Assembly: GCF_002310375.3 (NCBI RefSeq)
Contig: NZ_CP023315.3
Span: 4,024,001-4,088,000, forward strand
From: Caulobacter vibrioides
GTDB taxonomy: Bacteria > Pseudomonadota > Alphaproteobacteria > Caulobacterales > Caulobacteraceae
Reading direction: 5' to 3'
DNA: 64,000 nt
The position numbers were made by a program, and so were the translations under genes. Of this stretch, positions 46,178 through 54,106 are shown one piece after another; within the stretch, counting starts at the first letter, position 1, and each line of letters opens with the position of its first letter. Below the pieces are notes generated by a model. That model was not told where the DNA came from. It saw nothing but the letters and a program-made list of their open reading frames with translations, and made no database searches.

Positions 46178-47263
46178 TTGCCCATCGAGATCGTCAAAGC
46201 CCTGGACCTTTCGGACGCCGACCTCGCGCGGTGGACGCAGCTCCAGCACGGCCAGACGCGGCTCGACTCCCCGTTCCTCTCGCCGCAATGGACGCTGGCT
46301 GTCGCCCGCGCCCAGGGCGACAAGAGCGATCAGGTCAAGGTCGCCATCGAGCGCGGGGTGGAGGGAGAGGCGCGTGCCTTCCTGCCCATGCGGGTGCGTC
46401 AGGACGTGGCGATGCCGGTCGGCTCGCCAATGTGCGACTATCAGGCCCTGGTCTCCGCGCCCGGCGTGACCATGAACCCCCGCGATCTGCTGCACGCCCT
46501 TGGCGTGAGCCGGATCGACTTTTGCCACATGATGGCCGACGACGAGACGCTCGGCCGCCACGCGCGCGGCCAGACCGAAAGCTGGGTCGTCGAAACGCCC
46601 GACGGCTACGAGGCCTACGCCGCCGAGCGCAAGGCCGCGGGTGTTGGCGTCCTGAAGGATATCGAAAAGAAGCGCCGCAAAGCCGAGCGTGAGGTCGGGC
46701 CCTGCCGGTTCACCGCGATGTCGGAAAGCCGTGCGGCGTTCGACCAGCTGATCTCATGGAAGCGGGTGCAGTTGCTGCTCACCCACCAGACCGATCTTTT
46801 CAAGGCCCCCTGGGTCAAGAAGCTGCTGGATGATCTGTTCGCGCGGCGTGACCCCGACTTCGGCGGCGGGCTCTACACCCTGCACCTGGGCGAGCGCCTG
46901 GCGGCCGTGCACTTCCACCTGCGCGGCGAGCACACGATCCACGGCTGGCTGATCGCCCACAATCCCGATCTCGAGCGCTATTCGCCCGGCATGATGCTGT
47001 TCCAGGACATCCTGAAGAGCATGGACGGCACACCCTACATGCGGCTCGATCTCGGGACCGGCGACTACCGGTTCAAGCGCGAGCTTTCCAACGCCCAGCA
47101 GCGCGTGGTGTTCGGCTTTCTGGGCTCGCCCTCGATGCCGACCCTGGTCCGCCACGCGGTCTATGGCGTCCGGAGCGTCGCCGAGGCCCTGCCGCTGGGG
47201 CGGATCTCGGAACTCCCGGGCAAGGCGATGCGACGCATCGACCTGCTGCGCGGACTGCACTAA
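46178..47263 (+). CDS. hfsK: FemAB/GNAT-like acyltransferase, holdfast factor HfsK
   Basis: 361 residues, with BioF2-like acetyltransferase/FemAB features: LHLGERLAAVHFHLRGEHTIHGWLIAHNPDLERYSPGMMLFQDILKS and MRLDLGTGDYRFKREL at the C-terminal half. In C. crescentus an unlinked acyltransferase of this type, HfsK, affects holdfast cohesion and binds c-di-GMP. The position, about 15 genes from ftsK, and the fold fit that gene, but the match is from memory. The start is a TTG (46178) without a good Shine-Dalgarno; no in-frame ATG occurs nearby. A celD/cellulose-type acyltransferase is an alternative. Confidence 0.75.
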   Translation: MPIEIVKALDLSDADLARWTQLQHGQTRLDSPFLSPQWTLAVARAQGDKSDQVKVAIERGVEGEARAFLPMRVRQDVAMPVGSPMCDYQALVSAPGVTMNPRDLLHALGVSRIDFCHMMADDETLGRHARGQTESWVVETPDGYEAYAAERKAAGVGVLKDIEKKRRKAEREVGPCRFTAMSESRAAFDQLISWKRVQLLLTHQTDLFKAPWVKKLLDDLFARRDPDFGGGLYTLHLGERLAAVHFHLRGEHTIHGWLIAHNPDLERYSPGMMLFQDILKSMDGTPYMRLDLGTGDYRFKRELSNAQQRVVFGFLGSPSMPTLVRHAVYGVRSVAEALPLGRISELPGKAMRRIDLLRGLH

Positions 47264-47272
47264 GGCGCGACC

Positions 47273-47617
47273 TCAAGTCCGAGGCGCCGAACCGTTGATC
47301 CGGATGGCGCGGGGATCAAGCCCGCCCGCAGGCCAGGCGCGCGTCCAGCCGTACTTCAGCTCGCCTTCCCGAAACGCGAAGCGGTCCAGGTGCTTGGCCA
47401 CCACGTCTTCCAGTCTGGCCAGCCCCTCCTGGTCGGCGGCCTCTACGGTGATGTCGAGGCCATCCGCGTGGGCCGTCATGCGGCAGAGGCCGAGCGGGAG
47501 CGGAAAATCGGCCGAGGTGTCGTCGTAACGAACGTCGAACTTGTGGCTCCAGTGCTTGGCGAGCTGGATCATGTAGCGGGCCGCCTTGTCGGTGGCGACG
47601 CGAGCGTGGCTTTCCAT
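47273..47617 (-). CDS. DUF2218 family protein
   Basis: 114 residues. Family motifs: ATDKAARYMIQLAKHWSHKFDV near the start, CRMTAHADGLDITVEA and the KYGWTRA end. Function unknown; DUF2218 genes are often found beside siderophore-interacting proteins and PadR/YqjI-type regulators, suggesting an iron link. It lies 11 bases downstream of the PadR gene on the same strand. Confidence 0.88.
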   Translation of the reverse strand: MESHARVATDKAARYMIQLAKHWSHKFDVRYDDTSADFPLPLGLCRMTAHADGLDITVEAADQEGLARLEDVVAKHLDRFAFREGELKYGWTRAWPAGGLDPRAIRINGSAPRT

Positions 47618-47628
47618 CCTGCGGCTCC

Positions 47629-48207
47629 TCAGAGAGTCTCGATGGTCGCTGCGGCGTCGTCGAGCGCCTTGGCGATCCCGGCGATCTGCTCGGCCGTCAG
47701 CTGGCCGCCATGCAGCTTCAGCCGCAGCGCGGTCTTCAGGTTCTCGCGGGCTCGCAGGATTTGCGGCGAGAAGGCGGCGCTGGTCGAGGCGGCCTCGGCC
47801 ATGCGCTCGAAGAGCGAACGCACAGGCTGTTCATTGCTGACCAGGAACGCCTTGCCCTCGGGCGTGATCGTGTAGAGCTTCTTGCCGCCGCCGGCTTCGC
47901 TGGCGACCACGTACCCCAGCTCCTCGAGCAGGGTCAGGGTCGGGTAGACCACGCCGGGGCTGGGCGTATAGGCGCCGCCCGCCGCCGTCTCGATGGCCTT
48001 GATCAGCTCGTAGCCGTGGCTGGGCTTGTCGGCGATCAGCTTGAGAACCACCAGGCGCAGGTCGCCGTGATCGAAGAAGCGGCCCATGCGTCCGCCGCGT
48101 CCCCGAGGCCCATGATGGTGACCGTGGAAGCCAAACGGATGCCGACCGTGGTGCTGGCCCCCGTGGCCGCCCCACGCGCCGCGGTGAGAATGATGTCGTC
48201 CAAACAT
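47629..48207 (-). CDS. PadR-family regulator with His-rich N-terminus (YqjI-like)
   Basis: 192 residues. Residues 1-40 hold 14 or so His and many Gly (HHSHRGAWGGHGGQHHGRHP then HGHHHGPRG), a likely nickel/iron-binding extension as in E. coli YqjI. The winged helix follows (LRLVVLKLIADKPSHGYELIKAIE, PGVVYPTLTLLEELGYV, KKLYTITPEGKAFL). The C-terminal helices would form the dimer. GATATATC-type operators are upstream. It is probably an autorepressor responding to metal (inference). Co-transcribed with the DUF2218 gene. Confidence 0.88.
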   Translation of the reverse strand: MFGRHHSHRGAWGGHGGQHHGRHPFGFHGHHHGPRGRGGRMGRFFDHGDLRLVVLKLIADKPSHGYELIKAIETAAGGAYTPSPGVVYPTLTLLEELGYVVASEAGGGKKLYTITPEGKAFLVSNEQPVRSLFERMAEAASTSAAFSPQILRARENLKTALRLKLHGGQLTAEQIAGIAKALDDAAATIETL

Positions 48208-48225
48208 GTTTTAGATCCTGTTTCG

Positions 48226-48287
48226 TTATATCGGAATTATAGATATATCGAAATCGCCGATCGTCAAGAGCGCGTTTAGATATATCT
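48226..48287. promoter_or_regulatory. PadR-type operator array (three TATATC sites)
   Basis: GTTATATCGG (48226-48235), AGATATATCG (48241-48250) and the perfect palindrome AGATATATCT (48278-48287). The last two are 37 bases apart. The array lies 18-80 bases upstream of the PadR gene start, where its promoter must be. The local base composition is much richer in A/T than the surroundings. Confidence 0.7.
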
Positions 48288-48510
48288 GAATACGGAGAGG
48301 CGAGACAGGCGCGGCGCCGGCGCCACGCTTGCCGACAAACCGTGAAGCCCCCGCGCCCGAGGGGTTCCAGTGCGCCGATGGGTGGATCACATCGTAGGGC
48401 TCGCGGCGGGCGTGACTGAGTCGCGCGACGCCCTGGCGATTTGCGCTCAGGCGTTCAAGCGTAAGCGAAATAGTCGGCCTTAATCTTGATACGGAGGGCG
48501 TCGTGAATAC
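48288..48510. other. Gene-free leader of the mla operon
   Basis: About 220 bases without an ORF. A small hairpin GCGGCGCC-GGCGCC is near 48312. It must contain the mlaA promoter; an AT-rich segment TTAATCTTGATACGGAGGG (from 48479) sits just before the start and includes GGAGGG as ribosome site. I see no other features. Confidence 0.4.
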
Positions 48511-49371
48511 ATGGCGCCTATGAGAAGCAGGAGCATCCGCTTGCGCGACCCGTCCCAGAGCGCGCGCCCACAAGGGTTCCGACGTCACGTCGCCGTCGGC
48601 GCCATGGCGGCCGCCGGCCTTCTGGCTGCGGCGTCGAACGCGCAGGCGCAAGCCGAGGCTACACCGCTCGCTTCGGCGGGTCCGGCCTCCAATGACCCGC
48701 TGGAGGGCTTCAACCGGGCCTCGTTCAAGCTCGGTATGAGCCTGGACGGAGCGCTGTTGGCGCCGATCACGCATGGCTACATGGCGGTGACGCCGCGCGT
48801 TGTGCGCGACCGCGTCAGCGCCGCTATCTACAACCTGGGTGAGCCGAACACGGTGATGAACCAGGTTCTTCAGGGCAAGCCGCGTCAGGCCGTGCGCTCG
48901 AGCGCCCGTTTCGTGGTCAACTCCACGGTCGGCGTCGCGGGCCTGTTCGACGTCGCCGCCAAGATGGGCCTGCCGCCGCGCGGCGCCGACTTTGGCCAGA
49001 CCTTCGGCCGCTGGGGCGCGGGTCCCGGCGCTTACATCTATGTGCCGCTGATGGGCCCTCTCAACGTTCGTGATGGCGTCGGCCGCGCGCTCGACATCGT
49101 CACCGACCCGGTCTCGCTCTTCGTCGGCGGCCTTGAGACCGACTTCGGCAAGGCCCGTATCGCCACGACTGTGGTCGATCTGCGGGCCAGGACGGACTCG
49201 GCGTACCACGCCTTGGATGACGCGGCCGACCCCTATGTGACCACTCGATCCGCCTACGCCCAGTACCGCGAGGCCCTCGTCCGCGAAGCCACCGGCGAGA
49301 CCGAGGCGCTTCCCGATTTCGACGCGCCGCCTCCGGAACCGACCCCGTCGCCCCCGGCGGCCAATCCATGA
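48511..49371 (+). CDS. mlaA: MlaA (VacJ) family phospholipid-transport protein without lipobox
   Basis: 286 residues. Outer-membrane component that removes misplaced phospholipids. Conserved: DPLEGFNRASFKLGMSLDGALL, VRSSARFVVNSTVGVAGLFDVAAKMGL and DFGQTFGRWGAGPGAYIYVPLMGP. The N-terminus has a hydrophobic segment (VAVGAMAAAGLLAAASNAQA) ending in an AxA-type site, but the whole protein contains no Cys, so it cannot be a lipoprotein as MlaA is in E. coli. Another ATG is three codons downstream. First of the mlaACDEF operon; the stop overlaps mlaC. Confidence 0.93.
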   Translation: MAPMRSRSIRLRDPSQSARPQGFRRHVAVGAMAAAGLLAAASNAQAQAEATPLASAGPASNDPLEGFNRASFKLGMSLDGALLAPITHGYMAVTPRVVRDRVSAAIYNLGEPNTVMNQVLQGKPRQAVRSSARFVVNSTVGVAGLFDVAAKMGLPPRGADFGQTFGRWGAGPGAYIYVPLMGPLNVRDGVGRALDIVTDPVSLFVGGLETDFGKARIATTVVDLRARTDSAYHALDDAADPYVTTRSAYAQYREALVREATGETEALPDFDAPPPEPTPSPPAANP

Positions 49372-50033
49372 TCCTTCCCGGTAACACCATGCGAAACCCC
49401 TCCCCCACCCGGCGCGGCGCCAACGCCGCGCTTTTGGCTTTCTTCGGCGCCGCCGCGCTTTCGATCGCCAGCCCCGCCCTGGCCCAGAGCAGCGCACGTG
49501 ACCCGAGCGCCGAAGCCTTCGTCCAGGCCAAGGCCCAGCGCGTGATCAGCGTGCTGGCCAACAAGAGCATGAGCGAAACCCAGAAGAAGCAGGTCTTCCG
49601 CCAGGCGGTGGACGAACTGGCCGACGTGCCGCGCATCACCAACTTCGTGCTGGGCAAGTACGCCCGCACGATCACCCCGGAACAGCGCGCGCGCTTCACG
49701 CCCGTCTTCCGGACCTACGCGGAGAACGTCTACCAGAGCCGTATCGATGATTATCGGGGCGAGCAGCTGAAGGTGACCGGCTCGGTCGTCCGCAAACCCG
49801 GCGACGTGATCGTCAACACCGTGGTGTCCGGCGGCCAGCTTGGTCAGCCGGTGCCCGTCTCGTGGCGCGTGCTCGGCGGCGGCGCGAACTGGAAGGTGGT
49901 TGATGTCCAGTTCAAGGGAATCTGGCTGGCGATCACCCAGCAGCAGGACTTCGTGTCGACGATCGACAACGCCGGCGGCAACATCGACGTGCTGACCAAC
50001 CAGCTTCAGAAGGGCGGCTCGGGTCGTCGCTAG
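49368..50033 (+). CDS. mlaC: Phospholipid shuttle protein MlaC
   Basis: 221 residues. Periplasmic lipid carrier between MlaA and MlaD. A signal peptide ends SIASPALAQ. Mature motifs: DELADVPRITNFVLGKYARTITPEQRARF, TYAENVYQSRIDDYRG and the WKVVDVQFKGIWLAITQQQDFVSTI end. The ATG at 49368 overlaps the mlaA stop as ATGA; ATG 49389 would still leave a full signal peptide and is equally possible. Confidence 0.93.
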   Translation: MILPGNTMRNPSPTRRGANAALLAFFGAAALSIASPALAQSSARDPSAEAFVQAKAQRVISVLANKSMSETQKKQVFRQAVDELADVPRITNFVLGKYARTITPEQRARFTPVFRTYAENVYQSRIDDYRGEQLKVTGSVVRKPGDVIVNTVVSGGQLGQPVPVSWRVLGGGANWKVVDVQFKGIWLAITQQQDFVSTIDNAGGNIDVLTNQLQKGGSGRR

Positions 50034-50063
50034 ACGGGACCCGAACTGGAAGGACAACGGCAT

Positions 50064-50576
50064 ATGGCATTGCGCGAACAATGGGCCGAAACGGCCATGG
50101 GCGTCGTCGTCCTCGCCCTGACGGCGGGGTTCCTGACCTATTCGCTGACCGTGGGCGGCGTTCACATGAAGCGCGGCGACTACGAGATCAGCGCCAAGTT
50201 CGGTGAGGCCGGCTCGCTGGCGCCAGGGGCTGCGGTCACCGTCGCGGGCGTCAAGGTCGGCACGGTCTCGCAGATCACGCTGGAGCCCAAGACCTATCTG
50301 GCGGTGGCCAAGCTGAGCATCGACCCGACCGTCAAGCTGCCTGCGGACTCCACCGCCAAGATCACCAGCGACGGCCTGCTGGGCGGGGCCCACGTGGCCA
50401 TCGCGCCCGGCGCATCGCTGGACGATCTTAAGGCCGGCGGCGAGATAGAGAACACCCAGGGCGCTGTCGACCTCTTCGGCCTGATCGGCTCGGTGATCCG
50501 CCCGCAAGGCGGCGCGGCGACGACCGCGACGCCCGCCGCAGCCAATCCGGCCACCCAACCGGCCGAGAGCTACTGA
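50064..50576 (+). CDS. mlaD: MCE-domain protein MlaD
   Basis: 170 residues. One membrane helix (GVVVLALTAGFLTYSLTV) then the MCE domain with KFGEAGSLAPGAAVTVAGVKVGTVSQITLE and GLLGGAHVAIAPGASLDDLKAGGEIENTQGAVDL. It forms the hexameric lipid-transfer ring on MlaFE. AAGGAC is upstream of the start. Ala/Thr/Pro-rich tail of 25 residues. Confidence 0.95.
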   Translation: MALREQWAETAMGVVVLALTAGFLTYSLTVGGVHMKRGDYEISAKFGEAGSLAPGAAVTVAGVKVGTVSQITLEPKTYLAVAKLSIDPTVKLPADSTAKITSDGLLGGAHVAIAPGASLDDLKAGGEIENTQGAVDLFGLIGSVIRPQGGAATTATPAAANPATQPAESY

Positions 50577-50577
50577 C

Positions 50578-51387
50578 ATGACCACGGCCGAGGCGACCCG
50601 GCGAGTCGCCATCAATCCGGTTCAGGCCCTGGGCCGCTCGGCCCTGGCCGCCGTGCGCATGGTCGGCGCGGCCGGGGTCTTCGCCGTGCGCGGCGTCGTC
50701 GCGGCGCTGACGCCGGTCTGGTTCTTCAGCCAGCTGCGCCGACAGATCGTGGCGATCGGCTTCTTCTCGCTGCCGGTCGTGGGCCTGACGGCGGTGTTCA
50801 CCGGCGCGGCCCTGGCGCTGAACATCTTCACCGGCGGCGGCCGCTTCAACGCCGAGCAGGTCATGCCGCAGATCGTGGCGCTGGGGATAACGCGGGAGCT
50901 GGGTCCGGTGCTGGCGGCGTTGATGCTGGCCGGACGCGTCTCGGCCGCGATCGCCGCCGAGATCGGCGCCATGCGCGCGACCGAGCAGATCGACGCCATG
51001 CGCACCCTGTCGACCGACCCGTTCCGCTATCTGGTCGCGCCCCGCCTGCTGGCGGCGGTGCTGACCCTGCCGCTGCTCACCGCCGTGGCCGACATCATCG
51101 GCATCGCCGGCGGCTGGCTGGTGGCCACGCGGGTGCTGGAGTTCAATCCGACGGTCTATATCCGCAACACCATCAACTTCCTGGAGAGCTGGGACATCGT
51201 CTCGGGCCTGATCAAGGCGGCGGTGTTCGGCTTCATCGTGGCGCTGATGGGCTGCTACCACGGCTACAACGCCTCGGGCGGCGCGCGCGGCGTCGGTCGG
51301 GCCACGACCCACGCGGTGGTCTCCTCGGCGATCCTGATCTTCGCCTCGGACTATCTCCTGACCACTCTTTTCACGCACATGTCATGA
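50578..51387 (+). CDS. mlaE: ABC permease MlaE
   Basis: 269 residues with five or six helices. The permease signature is TRELGPVLAALMLAGRVSAAIAAEIGAMRATEQIDAMRTLSTDP, followed by FSFLLTA-like helices and GGARGVGRATTHAVVSS. Starts one base after the mlaD stop and overlaps mlaF as ATGA. The N-terminal 30 residues are a cytoplasmic extension. Confidence 0.96.
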   Translation: MTTAEATRRVAINPVQALGRSALAAVRMVGAAGVFAVRGVVAALTPVWFFSQLRRQIVAIGFFSLPVVGLTAVFTGAALALNIFTGGGRFNAEQVMPQIVALGITRELGPVLAALMLAGRVSAAIAAEIGAMRATEQIDAMRTLSTDPFRYLVAPRLLAAVLTLPLLTAVADIIGIAGGWLVATRVLEFNPTVYIRNTINFLESWDIVSGLIKAAVFGFIVALMGCYHGYNASGGARGVGRATTHAVVSSAILIFASDYLLTTLFTHMS

Positions 51388-52154
51388 CCAGCGCCGTTCC
51401 CAAACTGGCCTGGAAGGGCGTCACCAAGCAGTTCGAGGGCCGCAAGGTCCTCGACCAGCTGGACCTGTCGGTCGCGCCGGGTCGCTCGCTGGTGATCATT
51501 GGCGGCTCGGGCCAGGGAAAGTCGGTGACGATCAAGACTGCGCTGGGCCTGCTGCGTCCCGAAGCCGGGACGATCGAGCTGGACGGCAAGAACGTCGTCG
51601 GCCTGTCCGAGACCCAGCGCCGCAAGCTGTTCTCGCGGGTCGGGGTGCTGTTCCAGGGCGCGGCGCTGTTCGACAGCCTGCCCATCTGGGAGAATGTCGC
51701 CTTCCGCCTGATCAACGCCGACGGCGTCCCCCGCCGTCAGGCGCGCGAGCGGGCGATCGAGGCGCTGGAACAGGTGCGGCTGTCGGCCGACGTCGCCAAC
51801 CGTTTCCCCTCGGAGCTTTCCGGCGGGATGCAGAAGCGCGCAGGCCTGGCCCGCGCCGTGGTGGCCCAGCCGGAAATCCTATTCTTCGACGAGCCCACCA
51901 CCGGCCTTGATCCGATCACGGCGGCGGCGATCAACCAGCTGATCTCCGACCAGGTTCGCCGCCTGGGCTCGACGGCGGTGTCGATCACCCATGACCTGGC
52001 CTCGGCCCAGACGATCGGCGACGAGATCGCCATGCTGCACGGCGGCAAGATCATCTGGCGGGGCCCGGCCTCGGACCTGGCCACCACCGACAACCCCTAT
52101 GTGCGCCAGTTCGTAGAAGGCCGGGCCGAGGGTCCGATCTCGCAGACCCACTAG
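51384..52154 (+). CDS. mlaF: ABC ATPase MlaF
   Basis: 256 residues. Walker A IGGSGQGKSVTIKTALGLL, Q-loop FQGAALFDSLPIWENV, signature SGGMQKRAGLARAV, Walker B ILFFDEPTTGLDP, with the H-loop THDLAS. Powers lipid transport by MlaFEDB. No mlaB (STAS) gene is adjacent, as in many alphaproteobacteria. Last gene of the operon; a repeat element starts at the base after its stop. Confidence 0.96.
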   Translation: MTSAVPKLAWKGVTKQFEGRKVLDQLDLSVAPGRSLVIIGGSGQGKSVTIKTALGLLRPEAGTIELDGKNVVGLSETQRRKLFSRVGVLFQGAALFDSLPIWENVAFRLINADGVPRRQARERAIEALEQVRLSADVANRFPSELSGGMQKRAGLARAVVAQPEILFFDEPTTGLDPITAAAINQLISDQVRRLGSTAVSITHDLASAQTIGDEIAMLHGGKIIWRGPASDLATTDNPYVRQFVEGRAEGPISQTH

Positions 52155-52267
52155 AGCGTTCTCCGATCAGTGTGAAGCGGTGATCGGATCGAAGAACGCT
52201 ATAAGATTTTGAAATATATCTCTTTTTATCCGATCTGATTGGTTCAATCAGATCGGAAAGGGCTCTA
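52155..52267. repeat. Dispersed palindromic repeat after mlaF
   Basis: Two hairpins in tandem. First: AGCGTTCT / AGAACGCT (52155-52200) enclosing CCGATCA / TGATCGG. Second: CCGATCTGATTG / CAATCAGATCGG, a perfect 12-base stem with GTT loop (52230-52256). An AT-rich spacer (ATAAGATTTTGAAATATATC) separates them, and CTCTAG near the end echoes the beginning. It looks like an intergenic mobile palindrome that may also end mla and oxyR transcripts. Confidence 0.75.
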
Positions 52268-52274
52268 GGGTCTC

Positions 52275-53177
52275 TCAGACCGCCTGCCGCAAGGTGTCCG
52301 CCAGCAGGCGCCCCTCGACGCCCCGGCTGGAGCCTGCGCGCCAGGCCACGACGATCTCACGGCTGGGATGGGCGGTCGCCAGGGGACGAACCGTCACAGC
52401 CGCCTTGTCCGTGAGCCCGGCCTGAACCGCCATCTTGGGCAGGAACGAGACGCCCAGGCCCGAGCCGATCATCTGCACCAGCGTCGGCAAGGACGTGGCC
52501 GCGAAGGTCTCTTCTTCGCCGACGCCGCGCGGCGGCTCCAGCCCGCACGCCGCCAGGGCATGGTCGCGCAGGCAATGACCGTCCTCCAGCAGGATCAGGT
52601 CCTCGCCGGCCAGGCTGTCAGGATCCACCTGGGTCGAGGCGGCCATGGGATGGTTGGCCGGCGCGGCCGCCAGCAGCTCGTCGTCCTCGACATGGGCCCA
52701 GTCGAGACCGCTCATGTCGTAGGGCAGCGCGATCAGCGCCGCGTCCAGCGCGCCGGTCTTCAGGGCGCTGATCAGGCGATGGGTCAGGTCCTCGCGCAGG
52801 AACAGCTTCAACTTCGGGAAGCGGTCGCGCAGCACGGGCAGAGCGCGCGGCAGAAGGTAGGGGGCCACGGTCGGGATCACGCCCAGCCGGAACCGGCCGG
52901 CCAGCGGCTGACCAGCGCCCCGCGCGGCCTGCACCAGGTCCTCGGCCCGGGCGAGGATGTCCTCGGCCCGTCGAACGGCCTCCTGCCCGGCGGCGGTGAG
53001 GATCACGCCGGACCGCGCCCGGTCGACAACCGGCGCGCCCAGGATCTTCTCCAGCTCCTGGATACCAGCCGACAGGGTCGGCTGGGTGACGTGCGCGTTA
53101 TCGGCGGCGCGGCTGAAGGAGCCGTGCTCCGACAGGAGCTTGAGATACTGGAGTTGGCGGAGCGTGGGTAACAGCAT
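52275..53177 (-). CDS. oxyR: LysR-type peroxide sensor OxyR
   Basis: 300 residues. LysR helix-turn-helix at the N-terminus (FSRAADNAHVTQPTLSAGIQELE) and an effector domain with the peroxide-sensing disulphide pair in LLEDGHCLRDHALAACG, equivalent to Cys199 and Cys208 of E. coli OxyR. RSGVILTAAGQEAVRRAE and GVIPTVAPYLLP are typical. It activates catalase and peroxide defence genes. Divergent from ahpD; an ATAG-N7-CTAT operator lies in front of it. Confidence 0.95.
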   Translation of the reverse strand: MLLPTLRQLQYLKLLSEHGSFSRAADNAHVTQPTLSAGIQELEKILGAPVVDRARSGVILTAAGQEAVRRAEDILARAEDLVQAARGAGQPLAGRFRLGVIPTVAPYLLPRALPVLRDRFPKLKLFLREDLTHRLISALKTGALDAALIALPYDMSGLDWAHVEDDELLAAAPANHPMAASTQVDPDSLAGEDLILLEDGHCLRDHALAACGLEPPRGVGEEETFAATSLPTLVQMIGSGLGVSFLPKMAVQAGLTDKAAVTVRPLATAHPSREIVVAWRAGSSRGVEGRLLADTLRQAV

Positions 53178-53187
53178 AGCTTCACAT

Positions 53188-53202
53188 ATAGGACGTATCT
53201 AT
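53188..53202. promoter_or_regulatory. OxyR operator between oxyR and ahpD
   Basis: ATAG (53188-53191), seven bases, CTAT (53199-53202) matches the ATAG-N7-CTAT half of the OxyR consensus. A further CTAT at 53217-53220 could belong to a second, imperfect half. It starts 11 bases before the oxyR start codon, as expected for autorepression with activation of the divergent gene. Confidence 0.65.
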
Positions 53203-53402
53203 TCGTTTTCAAAAAACTATCGATTGGACCAAGGCGAAAGCCCCGCCTATCGTCCAACAGTCGAAGCGTCCGGTGAATGTCTCCCCCACCCCGCCCCGGA
53301 TGACTAGCGCCTCCCGGTCCGACCGCCTCACCTCTCGCGGCTCGGACCGGGACGAACGCGCCCCGCGATGCTATCCCCTCGTCGACGGCCATGGAGCATC
53401 AC

Positions 53403-53954
53403 GTGTCGATCGAGGCCCTGCGCGCCCGCCTGCCCGACTACGCCCGCGATCTGGGGACCAATCTGGCCTTGCTGGTCGACGATCCTGCGCTGGATGACGA
53501 GGCGCGTTGGGGGTGCTTCGTCGCCAGCGCTTGCGCCGCCGGCGAGGTGGAAACACTCCGGGCGATTGACGCGGCGGCGACGGCTGCAGGCCTCGCGCCA
53601 GAGGCGAATCTCGCCGCCCGCAAGGCCGCCGCCATGATGGCGATGACGAACGTCTATTTCCGGGCGCTGCATCTGATGCAGGCCCCCGACTACGAGGCCC
53701 TGCCGTCGCGGCTTCGCATGAATCGCCTGACCCATTCCGGGGTGCGCGGGACCGCCTATGACCTGTGGTGCGTGGCCGTCTCGGCGATCAATGGCTGCGG
53801 CGCATGCCTAGACAGTCACGAGGCTGAGCTGCGTCAGCAGGGCGTGGAGCCCGCCCGGATTCAGACCGCGCTACGTATCGCCGCAGTTGTGTCGGCGGTC
53901 TCTCGAACGCTTGCGGCGGAAGCGGCGCTTCGTCCCCAGAATTCGGACAATTGA
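53403..53954 (+). CDS. ahpD: Alkyl hydroperoxidase AhpD
   Basis: 183 residues. The catalytic site is CGACLDSHEAEL (Cys-x-x-Cys with Glu/His) in the all-helical AhpD fold; NVYFRALHLM and RLRMNRLTHSGV are typical. GTG 53403 is preferred to ATG 53391, because it has GGAG six bases upstream and gives the family start VSIEALRARLPDYARDL; the ATG reading would use that same GGAG as coding sequence. ahpC, the usual partner, is not beside it. Divergent from oxyR. Confidence 0.88.
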   Translation: MSIEALRARLPDYARDLGTNLALLVDDPALDDEARWGCFVASACAAGEVETLRAIDAAATAAGLAPEANLAARKAAAMMAMTNVYFRALHLMQAPDYEALPSRLRMNRLTHSGVRGTAYDLWCVAVSAINGCGACLDSHEAELRQQGVEPARIQTALRIAAVVSAVSRTLAAEAALRPQNSDN

Positions 53955-54020
53955 GCAAGGCCGCGACGCCGGGTCGCGGCGTCCGCCCCTCGACATTCAT
54001 CTTGTCCGTAAACTAAGTTG

Positions 54021-54036
54021 TTAACCTCTGGGTAAC
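54021..54036 (+). promoter_or_regulatory. CtrA-like site upstream of creS
   Basis: TTAA (54021-54024), N7, GTAAC (54032-54036) is one mismatch from TTAA-N7-TTAAC, 71 bases before the creS start. It also reads as an imperfect palindrome (GTTAACC / GGGTAAC). It may be fortuitous. Confidence 0.35.
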
Positions 54037-54106
54037 AGATTCGCGGCGTCCGCCGAGCCGTCCCGTTTGGGACGCCGAGGACTCGCATGGGGCGAAGGTG
54101 GGCCGA

